Assembly: GCF_019059575.1 (NCBI RefSeq)
Contig: NW_024881610.1
Location: forward strand, 620,001 to 684,000
Source: Amphibalanus amphitrite
Taxonomy: Eukaryota; Arthropoda; Thecostraca; Balanomorpha; Balanidae
DNA: 64,000 nt
Direction of reading: 5' to 3'
In this document: piece by piece, positions 10,845 to 21,900 of the stretch
Layout of the letters: each line of letters begins with the position of its first letter
How positions within the stretch are numbered: the stretch's first letter is position 1
Translations under genes and position numbers: made by a program
The notes under the pieces: generated by a model
The model's database searches: none
What the model was told of the DNA's origin: nothing
The model's input: the letters and a program-made list of their open reading frames with translations, nothing else

Positions 10845-11060
10845 AATACCAGGTTGTAGAGCTAAAAATTGGCCCAACGAAATTAATGCGGGTACTAATT
10901 ATGTGAAATTTTACAAGTAAACAACTAAGCCACGATCTGGACATGCCTAAGAGCTGGACTTTTTGCACGCGTTCCCCGCCAGGGGGCGCCACTGAGGAAG
11001 CACCCTCTGACGTCACGATAAAACTGCGCGCACTGTGCGCACGGATCTGTAAGCAAGTAA
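10845..11060 (-). promoter_or_regulatory. ASNSD1 5' flank with CRE and part of an interspersed repeat
   Basis: Upstream of the ASNSD1 ATG lie a perfect TGACGTCA core at about 11000-11007 and a 30-bp repeat at about 10930-10965 (CTAAGAGCTGGACTTTTTG). A second, inverted copy of the repeat near 14740-14785 also sits next to TGACGTCA. No TATA box is evident. Placement as a promoter is inference from position; the transcription start is not visible. An open frame starting at 11016 and overlapping the ASNSD1 start codon in another frame could act as a uORF if the transcript begins upstream of it. Confidence 0.4.
10930..10965 (+). repeat. Interspersed repeat, copy A of an inverted pair
   Basis: CCACGATC, a short variable stretch, GGACATGCC and CTAAGAGCTGGACTTTTTG form a block that recurs in inverted orientation near 14745-14785 with only a few differences. 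Between the copies lie about 3.8 kb that include the PHD exon. They may be ends of one element or two independent insertions of a short repeat. Confidence 0.7.
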
Positions 11061-11258
11061 TATAGTGGTGGTTTCATGGTGGAAATTGGAATAAGTATTT
11101 TGACGTTATAAAATTTCAAGCCGTTTTTGTGAAATTAATTAGTAAATGCATTTCAAAAGAATTTATTTAAAGTGTGAAAGGAGAATAATTAGAAGAACAT
11201 GGATATTTTTGTTCCAATAGCTTATAATGTGAGACATGATCGGTACTAACGGGTACTT

Positions 11259-11335
11259 CTAAGAAGTAGTGAAGAAGTACCAAACAGCCTGCTCGGCTAC
11301 GATCGTCAGCTGTCCTTTGGAGCTGGACTTCAACG
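11259..11335 (-). CDS. Candidate terminal exon downstream of the PHD-finger exon
   Basis: On the minus strand a strong acceptor (T-rich tract then TACAG, 11340-11336) precedes 77 bp open to a TAG at 11261-11259. The frame that fits has two leading bases, exactly what the phase-1 end of the PHD exon at 13757 needs. The peptide starts LKSSSKGQLTIVAEQAVWY and ends five residues later. It lacks the last Cys pair a PHD finger needs, so the pairing is doubtful. Phase agreement alone happens one time in three. Confidence 0.28.
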
Positions 11336-11785
11336 CTGTAAAAAAAATATGTGGTGAATTAATTTTTAGTTTCACCAAAATATAAGCAATTTATCATTTC
11401 TTTTTCACTTTTGTAATTATTGTTGAGTGAAGAGACATGTTGCTAGTTCTGACAATATAAATTATTAATTTAAAAAAAACGAAATGCGACGGTAAGTATC
11501 TGCTACTAAATTATCACTTTAACCAAATACATGGAGAATCTTGCTACCATTGCTTATAAAACGTGCTTATCAATACACAAATGTTTTATTTCAGACAAGA
11601 AGGATTTATTTGCCTGAAGTCTTGCGTCATGTGCTACTGCTTTGATTCCAAAGACGCTCTCCGGGTCGGGGTAGTTTAGTTCTTCATCGATCGATAAGAT
11701 ATTTTGATTCCATTGATATCCAAATTGATAAGCTCGGCACTATGGAGTAAGGGCGTCCCCACAGGGGTGACGCAGGAAATATGAA

Positions 11786-11851
11786 TGGCGTTTACACCGA
11801 CAGTAGTTTCTCACAGCCGGCAATGGGAATCTCCTGTCGGTGTAAACGCCA
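11786..11851. repeat. Perfect 18-bp inverted repeat (hairpin)
   Basis: TGGCGTTTACACCGACAG at 11786-11803 is the exact reverse complement of 11834-11851, with a 30-base spacer. This is either the core of a small MITE or a short stem-loop. No target duplication was recognised. Confidence 0.85.
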
Positions 11852-12472
11852 CTATAGTCCCATGACCCATCCAACTCAAACACTGGGGAATATCCCCGCA
11901 CTTTTGAGGACGGAAATCTATGGACCTGCTCGAAAAATAGTGGATAAAATACGGCGAGCTTTCAGTTTTATGGGTGGGTCTCCCATCCGAGGCACTTATT
12001 TACGGGGGATATTGGGTCATATTCCCCCGGCGTCCTGATGATCGGCGCCCAGCTCAACGTCGAAGGCGCCCTGATACGCGGCACTGCTATCTGTGAAGGT
12101 GCCCAGGTTGCTGCCGCTCGAATTTTGGTCGCCTACTTAACAAAACCTCCGTTGGTGCCATCTCAGTTTCCTCGAGGTCAGGCAACCTTCACACGCCGTT
12201 GGCTACCTTGGCTGGCCGGCGACTCGTTCCCCTCGTGGCGACGCTCTTGACATCCAGTCAAAAGTTGGAGTGGCTGGCGCCCCCAGTGGGGGCCGGGGAA
12301 GGGGCAGTGGGCCTCCACGTTGCTCTTCCCGAGCCTATGGTGACTTGGCTCAACTCTCCTCAATAGAATCTGGATTCTGCACGCTGTATTAACATGGGCG
12401 TAGACACCACTACGGACAATACGGACAGTGGGTGTGACAATCAGTAGTGCCATTCATATAGAGGGTGTCATA

Positions 12473-13027
12473 TATGAGCGGAGAGGCAACAGTACAGCTG
12501 AGCGGAGAGACAACATTAAAACAACAGTACAGCTGGCGTTGCATGGAGCTGCAGGCAACCGGACAGCGGAGGCTTGCGAAAAATAAACAATTCGTCACTT
12601 TAACGTATAAACAATAGTATAAAAAGCAACATAAACACATATTCTCATGGTCGAACCCATGCACTAGCGGCTCACGGCGGGCACAGGCACGCAGTGCGGT
12701 AGCGGTACCGGATCACACGTCATGGGCGTTGTCTCAGCATAGGTTGTTATGACTTATGAGCGGAGAGGCAACAGTACAGCTGAGCGGAGAGACAACATTA
12801 AAACAACAGTACAGCTGGCGTTGCATGGAGCTGCAGGCAACCGGACAGCGGAGGCTTGCGAAAAATAAACAATTCGTCACTTCAACGTATAAACAATAGT
12901 AAAAGCAACATAAACACATATTCTCATGGTCGAACCCATGCACTAGCGGCTCACGGCGGGCACAGGCACGCAGTGCGGTAGCGGTACCGGATCACACGTC
13001 ATGGGCGTTGTCTCAGCATAGGTTGTT
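12473..13027. repeat. Two-copy tandem duplication, 282-bp period
   Basis: Copy 1 (12473-12748) and copy 2 (12755-13027) run from TATGAGCGGAGAGGCAACAG to CAGCATAGGTTGTT and differ at only a few positions. Copy 1 has TATAAAAAG where copy 2 has TAAAAG. Each also has an internal partial duplication around GCGGAGAG and ACAGTACAGCTG. No coding function is seen. The near identity suggests a recent duplication. Confidence 0.92.
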
Positions 13028-13470
13028 CGCAATCTAGTTGAAGCCTAAGAAGACGGCCAGTGGGGTCTCACTGCTGCTGAGGCGACCTCGGAGACGATGC
13101 GTCGCCCCTCCTGTCGGCGACCTGCGGTGAGCAGGATTCCAGATAGGTGTCTGGCACGTTGCCGACACTGCCAGACGCTGTCAGCAGGCCTCACTGCTGC
13201 AAGTGATGTGCAGATGGACGCCAGGTGACTTCGTCTGCAGGCGATTCCGGAGACCGCGGCCTCACCAGGCAGTACCACCTGCATCGCCATGTCGGTGTTT
13301 CTAGAAATGGAAAAATAACAGTATCGGTGAAGGACAAGCAATACAATGTATTCTGTTTTCCTCTCTTGCAGGTATACGTAATCTACAATTATCATAGTTC
13401 CTATTTCATTTAACTGAACCTGAAAATTCCATATTGGCACATTGTTTGACTAAATTTGTGTAGTTGGGAA

Positions 13471-13645
13471 CAGGGGCGACGCCACGGTGCGACGACTGGA
13501 GGGGACATTGACCATTTTGGAGGGGACGAGGACCATTTCAAGTCGATTCTTTCCATGCAACGCCATAGGCGTAATGTTAAAATTTTAAAAAGTGGAGGGG
13601 ACGAGATCCCCTCTGTCCCCCCCCCCCCCTGTGGCGACGCCCTTG
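13471..13645. mobile_element. hAT-type MITE (175 bp) with perfect 8-bp target duplication
   Basis: The element starts CAGGGGCGACGCCACGG and ends TGGCGACGCCCTTG, giving imperfect terminal inverted repeats (about 14 of 17). It is flanked by GTTGGGAA at 13463-13470 and again at 13646-13653. An 8-bp duplication and CAGNGNCG-like ends are typical of hAT elements. The inside contains AGGGGAC repeats and a C-run, with no transposase. Confidence 0.9.
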
Positions 13646-13756
13646 GTTGGGAAGCAGATTGTTTGAAATACATGTTTGGCTGAACAGTGCGGAAAATATT
13701 TCATTGATCACTATAGCTGCAACAAAAATACTGAGACAGAAAACATTTGCGCTTAC

Positions 13757-13882
13757 CTGGCTCCTTAGTCAGTCCCGCACAACGGAAGTGGTACCATTTA
13801 TCGCAGCCGTTGCATCCGACCATCGGTGCTGCACTGATGCTGCTGCACTCCCCACATTCCCAGTACCTTAGGAGCGTCTTGG
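13757..13882 (-). CDS. Orphan PHD-type zinc-finger exon
   Basis: The minus strand carries a 126-bp exon with acceptor TTTTCACAG and donor GTAAGC. It encodes YWECGECSSISAAPMVGCNG followed by CDKWYHFRCAGLTKEP. This is the PHD pattern Cys-x2-Cys, Met-Val-Gly-Cys-x2-Cys-Asp, Trp-Tyr-His-x2-Cys; PHD fingers usually read histone H3 tails in nuclear proteins. The final Cys-x2-Cys pair would have to come from the next exon, which I could not find with confidence. No upstream exon was recognised either. It may belong to a gene with long introns, or be a remnant or part of a mobile element, since it lies inside a repeat-rich block bracketed by inverted repeats. Some transposable elements do carry PHD fingers. 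Confidence 0.6.
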
Positions 13883-14717
13883 CTGTGAAAAGATTACATG
13901 AGTCATGGCGCATACATGAATAGTAAGATGTTTTATATGTTTAATATCGCATAGCAAAGACACAACAGCTAGGAGTCAAGTGTAAGCCAAAGTGTAAGCC
14001 CTGCCATGTTTTGCAGACTGGATTTTAAGCAAGAAAAGCTTTGCTAAAAATGACGCTTGACGAAGCCTCATCCTACTGGGCTGTCTGTTATGTCTCCCTG
14101 TAAAAAGCATGTGGCCCTTATATTGTATATATGATGAATATGTTAATAATGCAGAGAAAACACAGTATAAATTATACCCAACGTTTCATCTTAATAGACT
14201 TTGTCAAGGGTGTTTGAACAGCTTGAGATGAGTGAAGTGTAAGGGTACCTAGGTACATCTGAAAATAAATTGAATCTGCGTTCAATTAACATTGATTTTG
14301 ATAATACATTTCACAACTCAACTGCTAATAACAATCATACTAAAATAGCACGACAGATAACTAACAATCTCATGAAGAACTTCTTGAATCGCCTTGACAT
14401 TGTCGTCCGAACGAATGTTAACCCGGTTTACATAGCATATTTGACGAGGCTCTAGCTCGTTAATTTGGCGATAATTTCGTTGCAGTGATCTTCAAATATT
14501 TAGAGGGGATCATTTTGTAAATTGTTAAGCACCATTGGCATCTTTTGCAACATCACGGACGGAGATATAAGCTTGCAACAAACCCTATGTAAACGCGTCT
14601 GTTGTCTGAAGTTACACATTTGTCTTTTCTGCGCAGCATTTGTGTTTGCCATTTACCGCACCAAATGTTCGCCAGCGGTGGTGACTTTTCCTTACCTGCT
14701 CACGAAACGTCACACAC

Positions 14718-14786
14718 GACATGACGTCACCCGAAGACGTCATCAAAAAGTCCAGCTCTTAGGCGTGTCCCCACGATCTCATGCCA
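14718..14786 (-). repeat. Interspersed repeat, copy B of an inverted pair, with CRE motifs
   Basis: Reverse-complemented, this reads GATCGTGGGGACACGCC then CTAAGAGCTGGACTTTTTG, matching copy A at 10930. It is followed by GATGACGTC and GTGACGTCATG, so like copy A it carries TGACGTCA-type sites on the same side. Confidence 0.7.
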
Positions 14787-15734
14787 TGCACGCTTTCTGA
14801 AGAAACGTCGATGTCTGCTTGTTCAAATGAATTCGCTGATGAGCACTTAAAGGCTTTTCTGACCCTCTACGATCATCTATTGGTGAAATTATTCGTGAAC
14901 TTCAGAGGATGTACATAATTGAACACGGAAAAAGAGCTTCACAAATGTACGAGTCGCGCCGTCAACACTTTCTCAATAATTGCTACCATATTCAGGAAAA
15001 TGCCTCATCGTACCATAAATCGTAAGTGATCTACCAAATCAATTTCTCAACAAATATATGCTAAAAAGTTATCCGTGCTTTGAAAAATTGTAAATGAAAG
15101 TGAAATGAAGAATCGGGGTCAAAAAGATCATTTATATATCATTGTTTTCATTTTCACACTGATGAGTTTCCTTCGTTATTTTCACGGAAATAGAGTAATA
15201 TGGAAGCCAAGACGAAAGCCATATCATGCGCTCTAGGGATGATAAGCTGCGCATTAAAATCAAAGCGCCGGAACGTTTACATTTGCGTTTTGTTTTGTGA
15301 GTTTTTTTTTTTGCGTTTGCTATCTGGATAGATATGGAACTTATATGGCCTTGATCCGGATTGTCCTGTAGTAGTTTCAAGAAGCCAGTGTCTGGATTCG
15401 TTTATTTGGTAAGGTTTGGTGAAAGTATGCGACGCGACCTGGGGTTTGCGATTTAGCTAATTAGCTTTCAAATGCTACTGAATGCTAAAAGGTATCATTG
15501 GGAATGGTTTCCAAACATTCCACCTCGGAATATCCTTTAAAAAATATATGAAATAGACTCCCAATCCCCCGCTCCTCCCAGCCGCCTTAGGTTACTTCAA
15601 GGCGATATCAGCGGTGCTGCCACCTTTTTGCGGAAAGTCCCTAGACTCGACAGTTTTTTAGATATCTACCCAAATCTCAATCTTGCTTATACAGGTCTTC
15701 ATCAAGTCACAAGTATTACAGAACAAAAGATAAC

Positions 15735-15836
15735 CTAAACTGACCTAACCTTAACTACAACCTACCAACCTAAAACCTACAAACCTACAAACCTACAACC
15801 TACAATTTACAAACCTACAACCTAAAACCCACAAAT
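15735..15836. repeat. Degenerate CCTA(CAAA/AC)n array just upstream of TFIP11
   Basis: About 100 bp consist of imperfect repeats of CCTACAAA, CCTAAAA and CCTAACC-like words, with CCTAA present several times. The arthropod telomere repeat TTAGG reads CCTAA on this strand, so a weak interstitial-telomere resemblance exists, but most units here are CCTACAAA and the array looks like ordinary simple sequence. Confidence 0.7.
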
Positions 15837-15958
15837 GTGCAGCCTACAGCAAAATGTGTGCAAATTTCTCCAGAACTGGTGATTCTAGTCGCATACGGCA
15901 TCAAGACCTGTTGGCTGTTGCTCAACACTGAAGCCACCTCAGTGGCAGAGTCACCAAG

Positions 15959-18900
15959 ATGGGGGACCAGATGGAGGCGTTCGAGGTCACAGACTACGAC
16001 CTCGAGTCCGAGTTCAACCCGCACGCGCGGCGCGGCTTCCGTCAGACGCGGGAGGAGCGCATCTACGGCGTCTTCGCCGACGACAGCGGCGACGAAAAGG
16101 CCGGCCCGTCGAAACCGAAACGGAAACCCAACTACTCGGCTCCGCTGGGATTTGTCAAAGGTGAGAATGATCGCATGGCTCGTCCAAATTACTGGCATGG
16201 TGCTTTTTTGTCAAAATGACCAGAAATTATATTGATGAACGTATCTGCGTTGTCGGTCGGTGACGGTGTGAATTAAAGCTATGCATCTTCCATATCACTC
16301 TTTCACTACCATTTCAGCTGTGCCATTAACGCACGACGCATCTGACACTGTGCCTGCGTACAGGTGGCATTCACCAGGTCGGAAAGGACGCTGTGCCGGC
16401 GAAGAAGTCCGATGACGAAGACGACGATGGCGACGGCCCACCTGCCGGCTCCAGGTGAGTCATGCGTCTTTGGTTTTGTAGATTACACATCTGCAGTGTA
16501 ATTCAGTTAACATAACTGAATGATGTATCAGTATCTGCCGGGTGATGCCTGTAGCATCACCCAGTTGCGTCACCTACCTAGCTCATCGTCCCCCTCTCCG
16601 CCCGGCAGTGACGAGGATGAGGCGGCGCCGCGGCTGGGTGCCGGCCTGCCGCGCGCGTTCGGCTCCGGTCCCAAGCAGCGCCGGTTCCAGTCGTCGGGCG
16701 CCGGGCCGAGCCGGGAGGAGATTGCCGGGCTGCGCAGTACCGGCGGCGCCGGGCCCACCGCCGGACTCGGCGACATCGGACACTGGGAGAAACACACCAA
16801 GGGCATCGGAGCCAAGCTGCTCAAACAGATGGGCTTCAGGGAGGGCGGCGGCCTCGGTGAGTGGTAGTCGGGTGGTGGATCTGGAGCGATGGATCGGTGT
16901 CTGGACCTCGAGTTGAAATAGGCAGTTCCTGTTTCTATTGTATGACAGAAACGGCGTTGTAGTGTGCATTGTGTTTAAAATGCATTATATTCGTCGGTAA
17001 TCGTCGAACTTACGTTTTCTACACGATATAGCGTTTCCGATCCATTATACAGGAGTTTTTACTGGTTCACGAGAGCCCTCTAGTTCATCTATCGTTCACA
17101 ACTATGTGGTAACAACTCACATATCACCACATGAGTTATCACTAACACCGTCCTCCCTCCCTCCATCAGGTAAGAACCTGCAGGGTATCTCCACCCCTGT
17201 GGAGGCCAAGCTGCGGAAGGGCCGCGGCGCGATCGGAGCCTACGGGACCGAGAAGCCCGCCTCGCGACCGACGCCGGCCGCCGACAAGGAGGGCGACGAG
17301 CCGGAGCGAGAGTTCAAGGAGAAGCTGGGGCAGTGGCGGCGCGGGCCCAGACGCAAGAAGGTCGACTACGTGTACAAGACGCTGGATGAGGTGCTTCAGG
17401 AGGGCAAGACGAGGACGCTCAAACCGGGAGTTTCGTCCAGGTAGGCTGAATGTGATGGTTGGGAAAGGGCTTTCTTATTCGATGAAGGGTAGGGCGACAA
17501 TGAAGCCAAAGGTTACGATAAATAATGAAATAAAGGTGCGAAAGGAACTGACTACTTCTTGGGAGTGCCGACTGGAGACTCATCATCTGACCTCCCCTCC
17601 GCCTGTCTCCGTCAGCAGCGGCGGCGACCTGGCGCGTACGAAGGTGATCGACATGACGGGCCGCGAGCAGCGCGTGCTCTCCGGCTACCACGCCATCCAC
17701 GGCCAGCGCGCCCCGCCCCAGACGGAGACGGCTGCCGACGACGACTCCAAGAGGACGTTCGACATGCCCGAGCTGCTGCACAACATCAACCTGATGGTCG
17801 ACCTCTGCGAACAGGTCAGAGACCGCCGGGAGGCCGTGGAGATGTGGTGGCGTTAAGCTGAGAGATGAATCCGCATCTTTTTAAGAGCATTTAGGCAGAC
17901 TCGGAGGGTCGTTTTTATAGATCCCGCTTTCTATAATAATTTCTGTTTCTTGAGAAGACGCGTAATATTTTAATCAACTATGCACTAAACATTGAAATTT
18001 TGTAGGCGCACATCCACTCACCTCCACCAGCAGTACTGCATCCTTCCAGCGGCGTTTCTAACCCTCCCTCTCCCCCACAGGACATTATCCGCTCGGACCG
18101 GTCGCTGCGCTACGAGCGGGACCGCCAGGTGACGCTGGAGCACGAGGAGGCGCAGTTGTCCGAGACCATCGAGCGGCACAAGTCGCAGCTGGAGCGTGTC
18201 GAGGATGTATCCCGCGCAGTGGACTACATGGAGGCCCACAAACCCGGCTCGGAGAACCCGAGCCCGCTGGACGTCATGAGCAAGATGTTCCTCAAACTGA
18301 AGGTGCGTTGAGAGTGCCGTTTTTTTTTTTGCGGGGAGCATCTGAGACCTGTTTATGGGATGATTATGGGTCCCCTGACGGGTATGGTTGCGGTTGGTTT
18401 CAGGCCGTAGCCAGCCGAAGTCAGTGAAGTGACCGGCCGTGTGCGGCAATGTGCGTACGTTAATTTTCAAACCCTAAATTCTGCCATAGATCAGGAATTG
18501 AACGATCGTAGGTAGAGGGCCGGACCAACGTAACAAGTTCTGCTTAGCTGCGGGGGCTCTGTTCTTGTGAATCTTTCCATTCAAAAGGTCGGACCAAAGT
18601 TAAAGAAAAATCAAATTTGCTGCGATTTCCCCTGTATAAAGCTACATGAAGCACTGACAGTGACGAGCAGTCCGTCAGATAGCCGGATGATATTGAACAT
18701 CTGCAGTCCCCTGATCAATATATGTTGATAGACCGAATATCGTAGACTGGTTTGCTGTCCATTCATACAACTGTCCAGTGGCACAGCGTCATAGCCAATC
18801 TAACGCGCCCCTCTCTCACATCCATCTTGTTCCCCAGACGGACTACCCGATCGAGTTTGACGTGTTCGACCTGGACTACCTGGCCGTCGACTACGTGTTC

Positions 18901-21900
18901 CCGCTGGTCAAGGAGCTGCTCAACATGTGGAACCCGCTGAAGAACCCAAAGTTCGCCACCGAGGTGTTTGCTGAGCTGAAAGAATCTCTGGAGAGCAGCG
19001 ACAAGCCGCAAATGGAGTACGGCACGCCCGTGGACGTCTACCACAGGTGGGCCATGATTCTACTGGTGAGGGTGACGAATGGTGATGTTGAATGGTAGTG
19101 GTGATGTGCTGGATGGTGTTAATGCTTTTGGAAGTAGCGTTATGATATCATGAATATGTTTAGGGTAATACGATGATTTTGGAGAGAGAGGTGGGGAGAG
19201 CTAGAGTGGTGTGTTACAGCTACAGGTAAGCGGTCTCTCTGTTGCAATACGGGGGCTGAGTGAACCGTTTGTGTAGGGATTTGAATGATGAGCTGGTGTG
19301 TGGGTGTGGTGATTTATATTGTTGCGTCAGCCGTCAGTCCTCGTGTCGTTATGCCAGGCTCATGTTATCCTTGGCGGTAATTTCTAATGCTCCATTGGTT
19401 TCCCGCTGGCCTTTGAGGTTTCCTTGCGAAAATGTTGCTTTTCAATCTGGGAGCTGTCATATTATTTCATCGCGCCATTAATATGAGTTCCCATGTAACT
19501 TGAATTCTTGGCTCGTGTTCCTTTGACACGGTAACTGATTTATATCCATACTAAATAATGCCAGTAGCTTGGCACAGATACAAATGGCGTGTCATTGGTC
19601 TTGTTTCATCGCTGATGTTGAGTGGTAAATGTTGTAACATTTCGTCACCGGTGAATTTAACTTGCTAGAGAATGAGGTGACCGAACTGCGACCGCCAGCA
19701 GCTATAGCGACCTCTCCCACTGCTAATCACAATTCAACCCTTGTTTCCTGCCGTCACTCTGCTAACCCTCCATCCCCCTCTCTCAGGCTGCTCTGGGAGC
19801 TGTGGATGCCGCCGGTGTGGCAGACCGTCTGTTAACCCTCCCTACCTCTCTGCTGTCTCCAGGCTGCTGTGGGAGCTGTGGATGCCGCCCGTGCGCCAGG
19901 CCATCAGTCTGTGGCAGCCCAAGCTGCAGCCGGAGCTGACCCAGCTGCTGGAGCTGTGGCGTCCCGTGCTGCCGCGCTGGATCTTCGATAACGTCTGCGA
20001 CCAGCTGCTGATGCCCCGGCTGCAGACCGAGGTGGACGCCTGGAACCCGCTCACCGACGCCGTGCCCATCCACAGCTGGATACACCCCTGGATGCCCATC
20101 ATGGGTTAGTAGGGAGGGGGGACAGTGCCCATCCACAGCTGGATACACCCCTGGATGCCCATCATGGGTTAGTAGGGGGGGGGGGGGACAGTGCCCATCC
20201 ACAGCTGGATACACCCCTGGATGCCCATCATGGGTTAGTAGGGGAGGGGGGGGGGGGGGAGACGGGACTCGTCCGGTCCCTGGAGTTAATCATGGGATCA
20301 GAAATAAGAATTAGTGGTTGTATTGGTCAGCCCTAAGATAAAGGTAAATCGTCATTTTATTTCACATAGTTTCGCATCACTACGGACATAATAACACAAT
20401 GTCAGCAAATTCAAAAGGCAACGAACATTTAATCGGGATAATCACCACACTTGTCTTATCCTAGTATATCATATCGTATAGGTAACGTACTCGTCTCAAC
20501 AAACTAACTACTCTCCTGTTCCTGGTTTCAGACCAGCGCCTGGAGTCTGTGTACCCGACGATCCGCCACAAGCTGGCCAGCGCGCTGCTGGCCTGGCACC
20601 CTTCGGACCGCTCCGCGCGGCTGATCCTGTCGCCCTGGGTGGGAGTGATGGCTCCCGGCAGCCTGGAGGCGTTCCTGGTGAAGAACATCCTGCCCAAGCT
20701 GCAGCTGGCCATGTCGGAACTGGTCGTCAACCCCAACCAGCAGGTGAGGCGATTAGGGAGGGGAGAATGGGGACAATGGATACTTGCGGTCAGGAATGAA
20801 GGGAAGATACGAGGAGCGTCGCGTGAAGCAAGAATGTAAAATTGGTTGTCTTAATTCTTCAGTGTAGTGGATTGGGTACAGCTAGGGAAACGAAAACGAG
20901 CTTTTGTGTATTGGTGCCTCCGATAGTGTAAAAAGCATTACGTTTAGTTTTTGATTACTGCTGAATGTTACGGTGCTGTCATCTCTGGAAAGGGTGGGAC
21001 TCTGGCAGATCGATGATGAATGGATCTAATGTAGGTCCAACTGACCCCTCTTACCCCAGGTGTTGGACCAGTGGAACTGGGTGATGGATTGGACCTGACC
21101 CTCTGTCCCATTCTGTTTCCAGGTGCTGGACCAGTGGAACTGGGTGATGGACTGGGAGGAACTCCTCTCGCCCGTCCACCTCGTCAGCATTCTCGACAAA
21201 CTCTTCTTCCCCAAATGGCTACAGGTGAGTCTTGACCCAGTGAAATGTCGCGGATGAGGAAATTTAGGCAGCTAATGAAAACTGGTCGCATTCCGTCGGC
21301 CAGATGACGATCCTTGCCTATCATGCCCGTTGCTGAACGATTTTTGTAACGGAATGGTGGCCGAGTATGTTGCCGATACTCGATGAGCTGACCTTTTGGC
21401 ATCGCTCCCCCCTCCTCCCCTCAGGTACTGGTGACGTGGCTGAACCACGCGCCCAACTACGAGGAGGTGACCAAGTGGTACCTGGGCTGGAAGCAGCTCA
21501 TTCCCGAGAAACTGGTCGGACATGCCGTCGTTAGAGGTGAGCTGATCCACGTTATCATGGTCCCTACGTCCCATTGTACTCATGTGTAAACGTTTTCAAA
21601 ATAGCTGTTTCATTTCAGTGGTGTTTCATCCGACGTGCACAAGCACCAAGGCCATGTTGCATCACTTTTTCATGCTGCTTCACAGTCGTATCGGCACGCC
21701 AGCTAGCGTTCGTTCACGACAGAGCATAGGACCGCCTTTTGATCCATTTCGCTGGTCTAATTTCACCGCTCCGCTCCCCTCAGAGCACCTGAACACTGGT
21801 CTGCAGCTGATGAACCGGGCGGCCAGTAACCCGGGCCAGGCGGTCTCCTACCAGGAGCTGAGTCACCTGCTGGCCAGCAGTACGCCGCCGCCGCCGCCGC

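Larger units (their letters stand above)
13883..15958. other. Intergenic / intronic AT-rich sequence before TFIP11
   Basis: No further gene is recognised. It contains inverted-repeat copy B at 14718-14786 and, at about 15730-15840, a degenerate CCTAA/CCTACAAA array. The array lies about 120 bp upstream of the TFIP11 ATG and so may be in its 5' flank or UTR. The long poly-T at 15301-15313 and other A/T runs are unremarkable. Confidence 0.5.

Noticed and set aside
12640-12660. B-box-like GGGTTCGACC on the minus strand of the 282-bp repeat
   Set aside because: It lacks the trailing CC and no A box lies at the right distance, so a tRNA-derived SINE is not supported.
15735-15836. True interstitial telomere
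   Set aside because: Only scattered CCTAA words occur; most units are CCTACAAA or CCTAAAA, and no run of perfect TTAGG is present.
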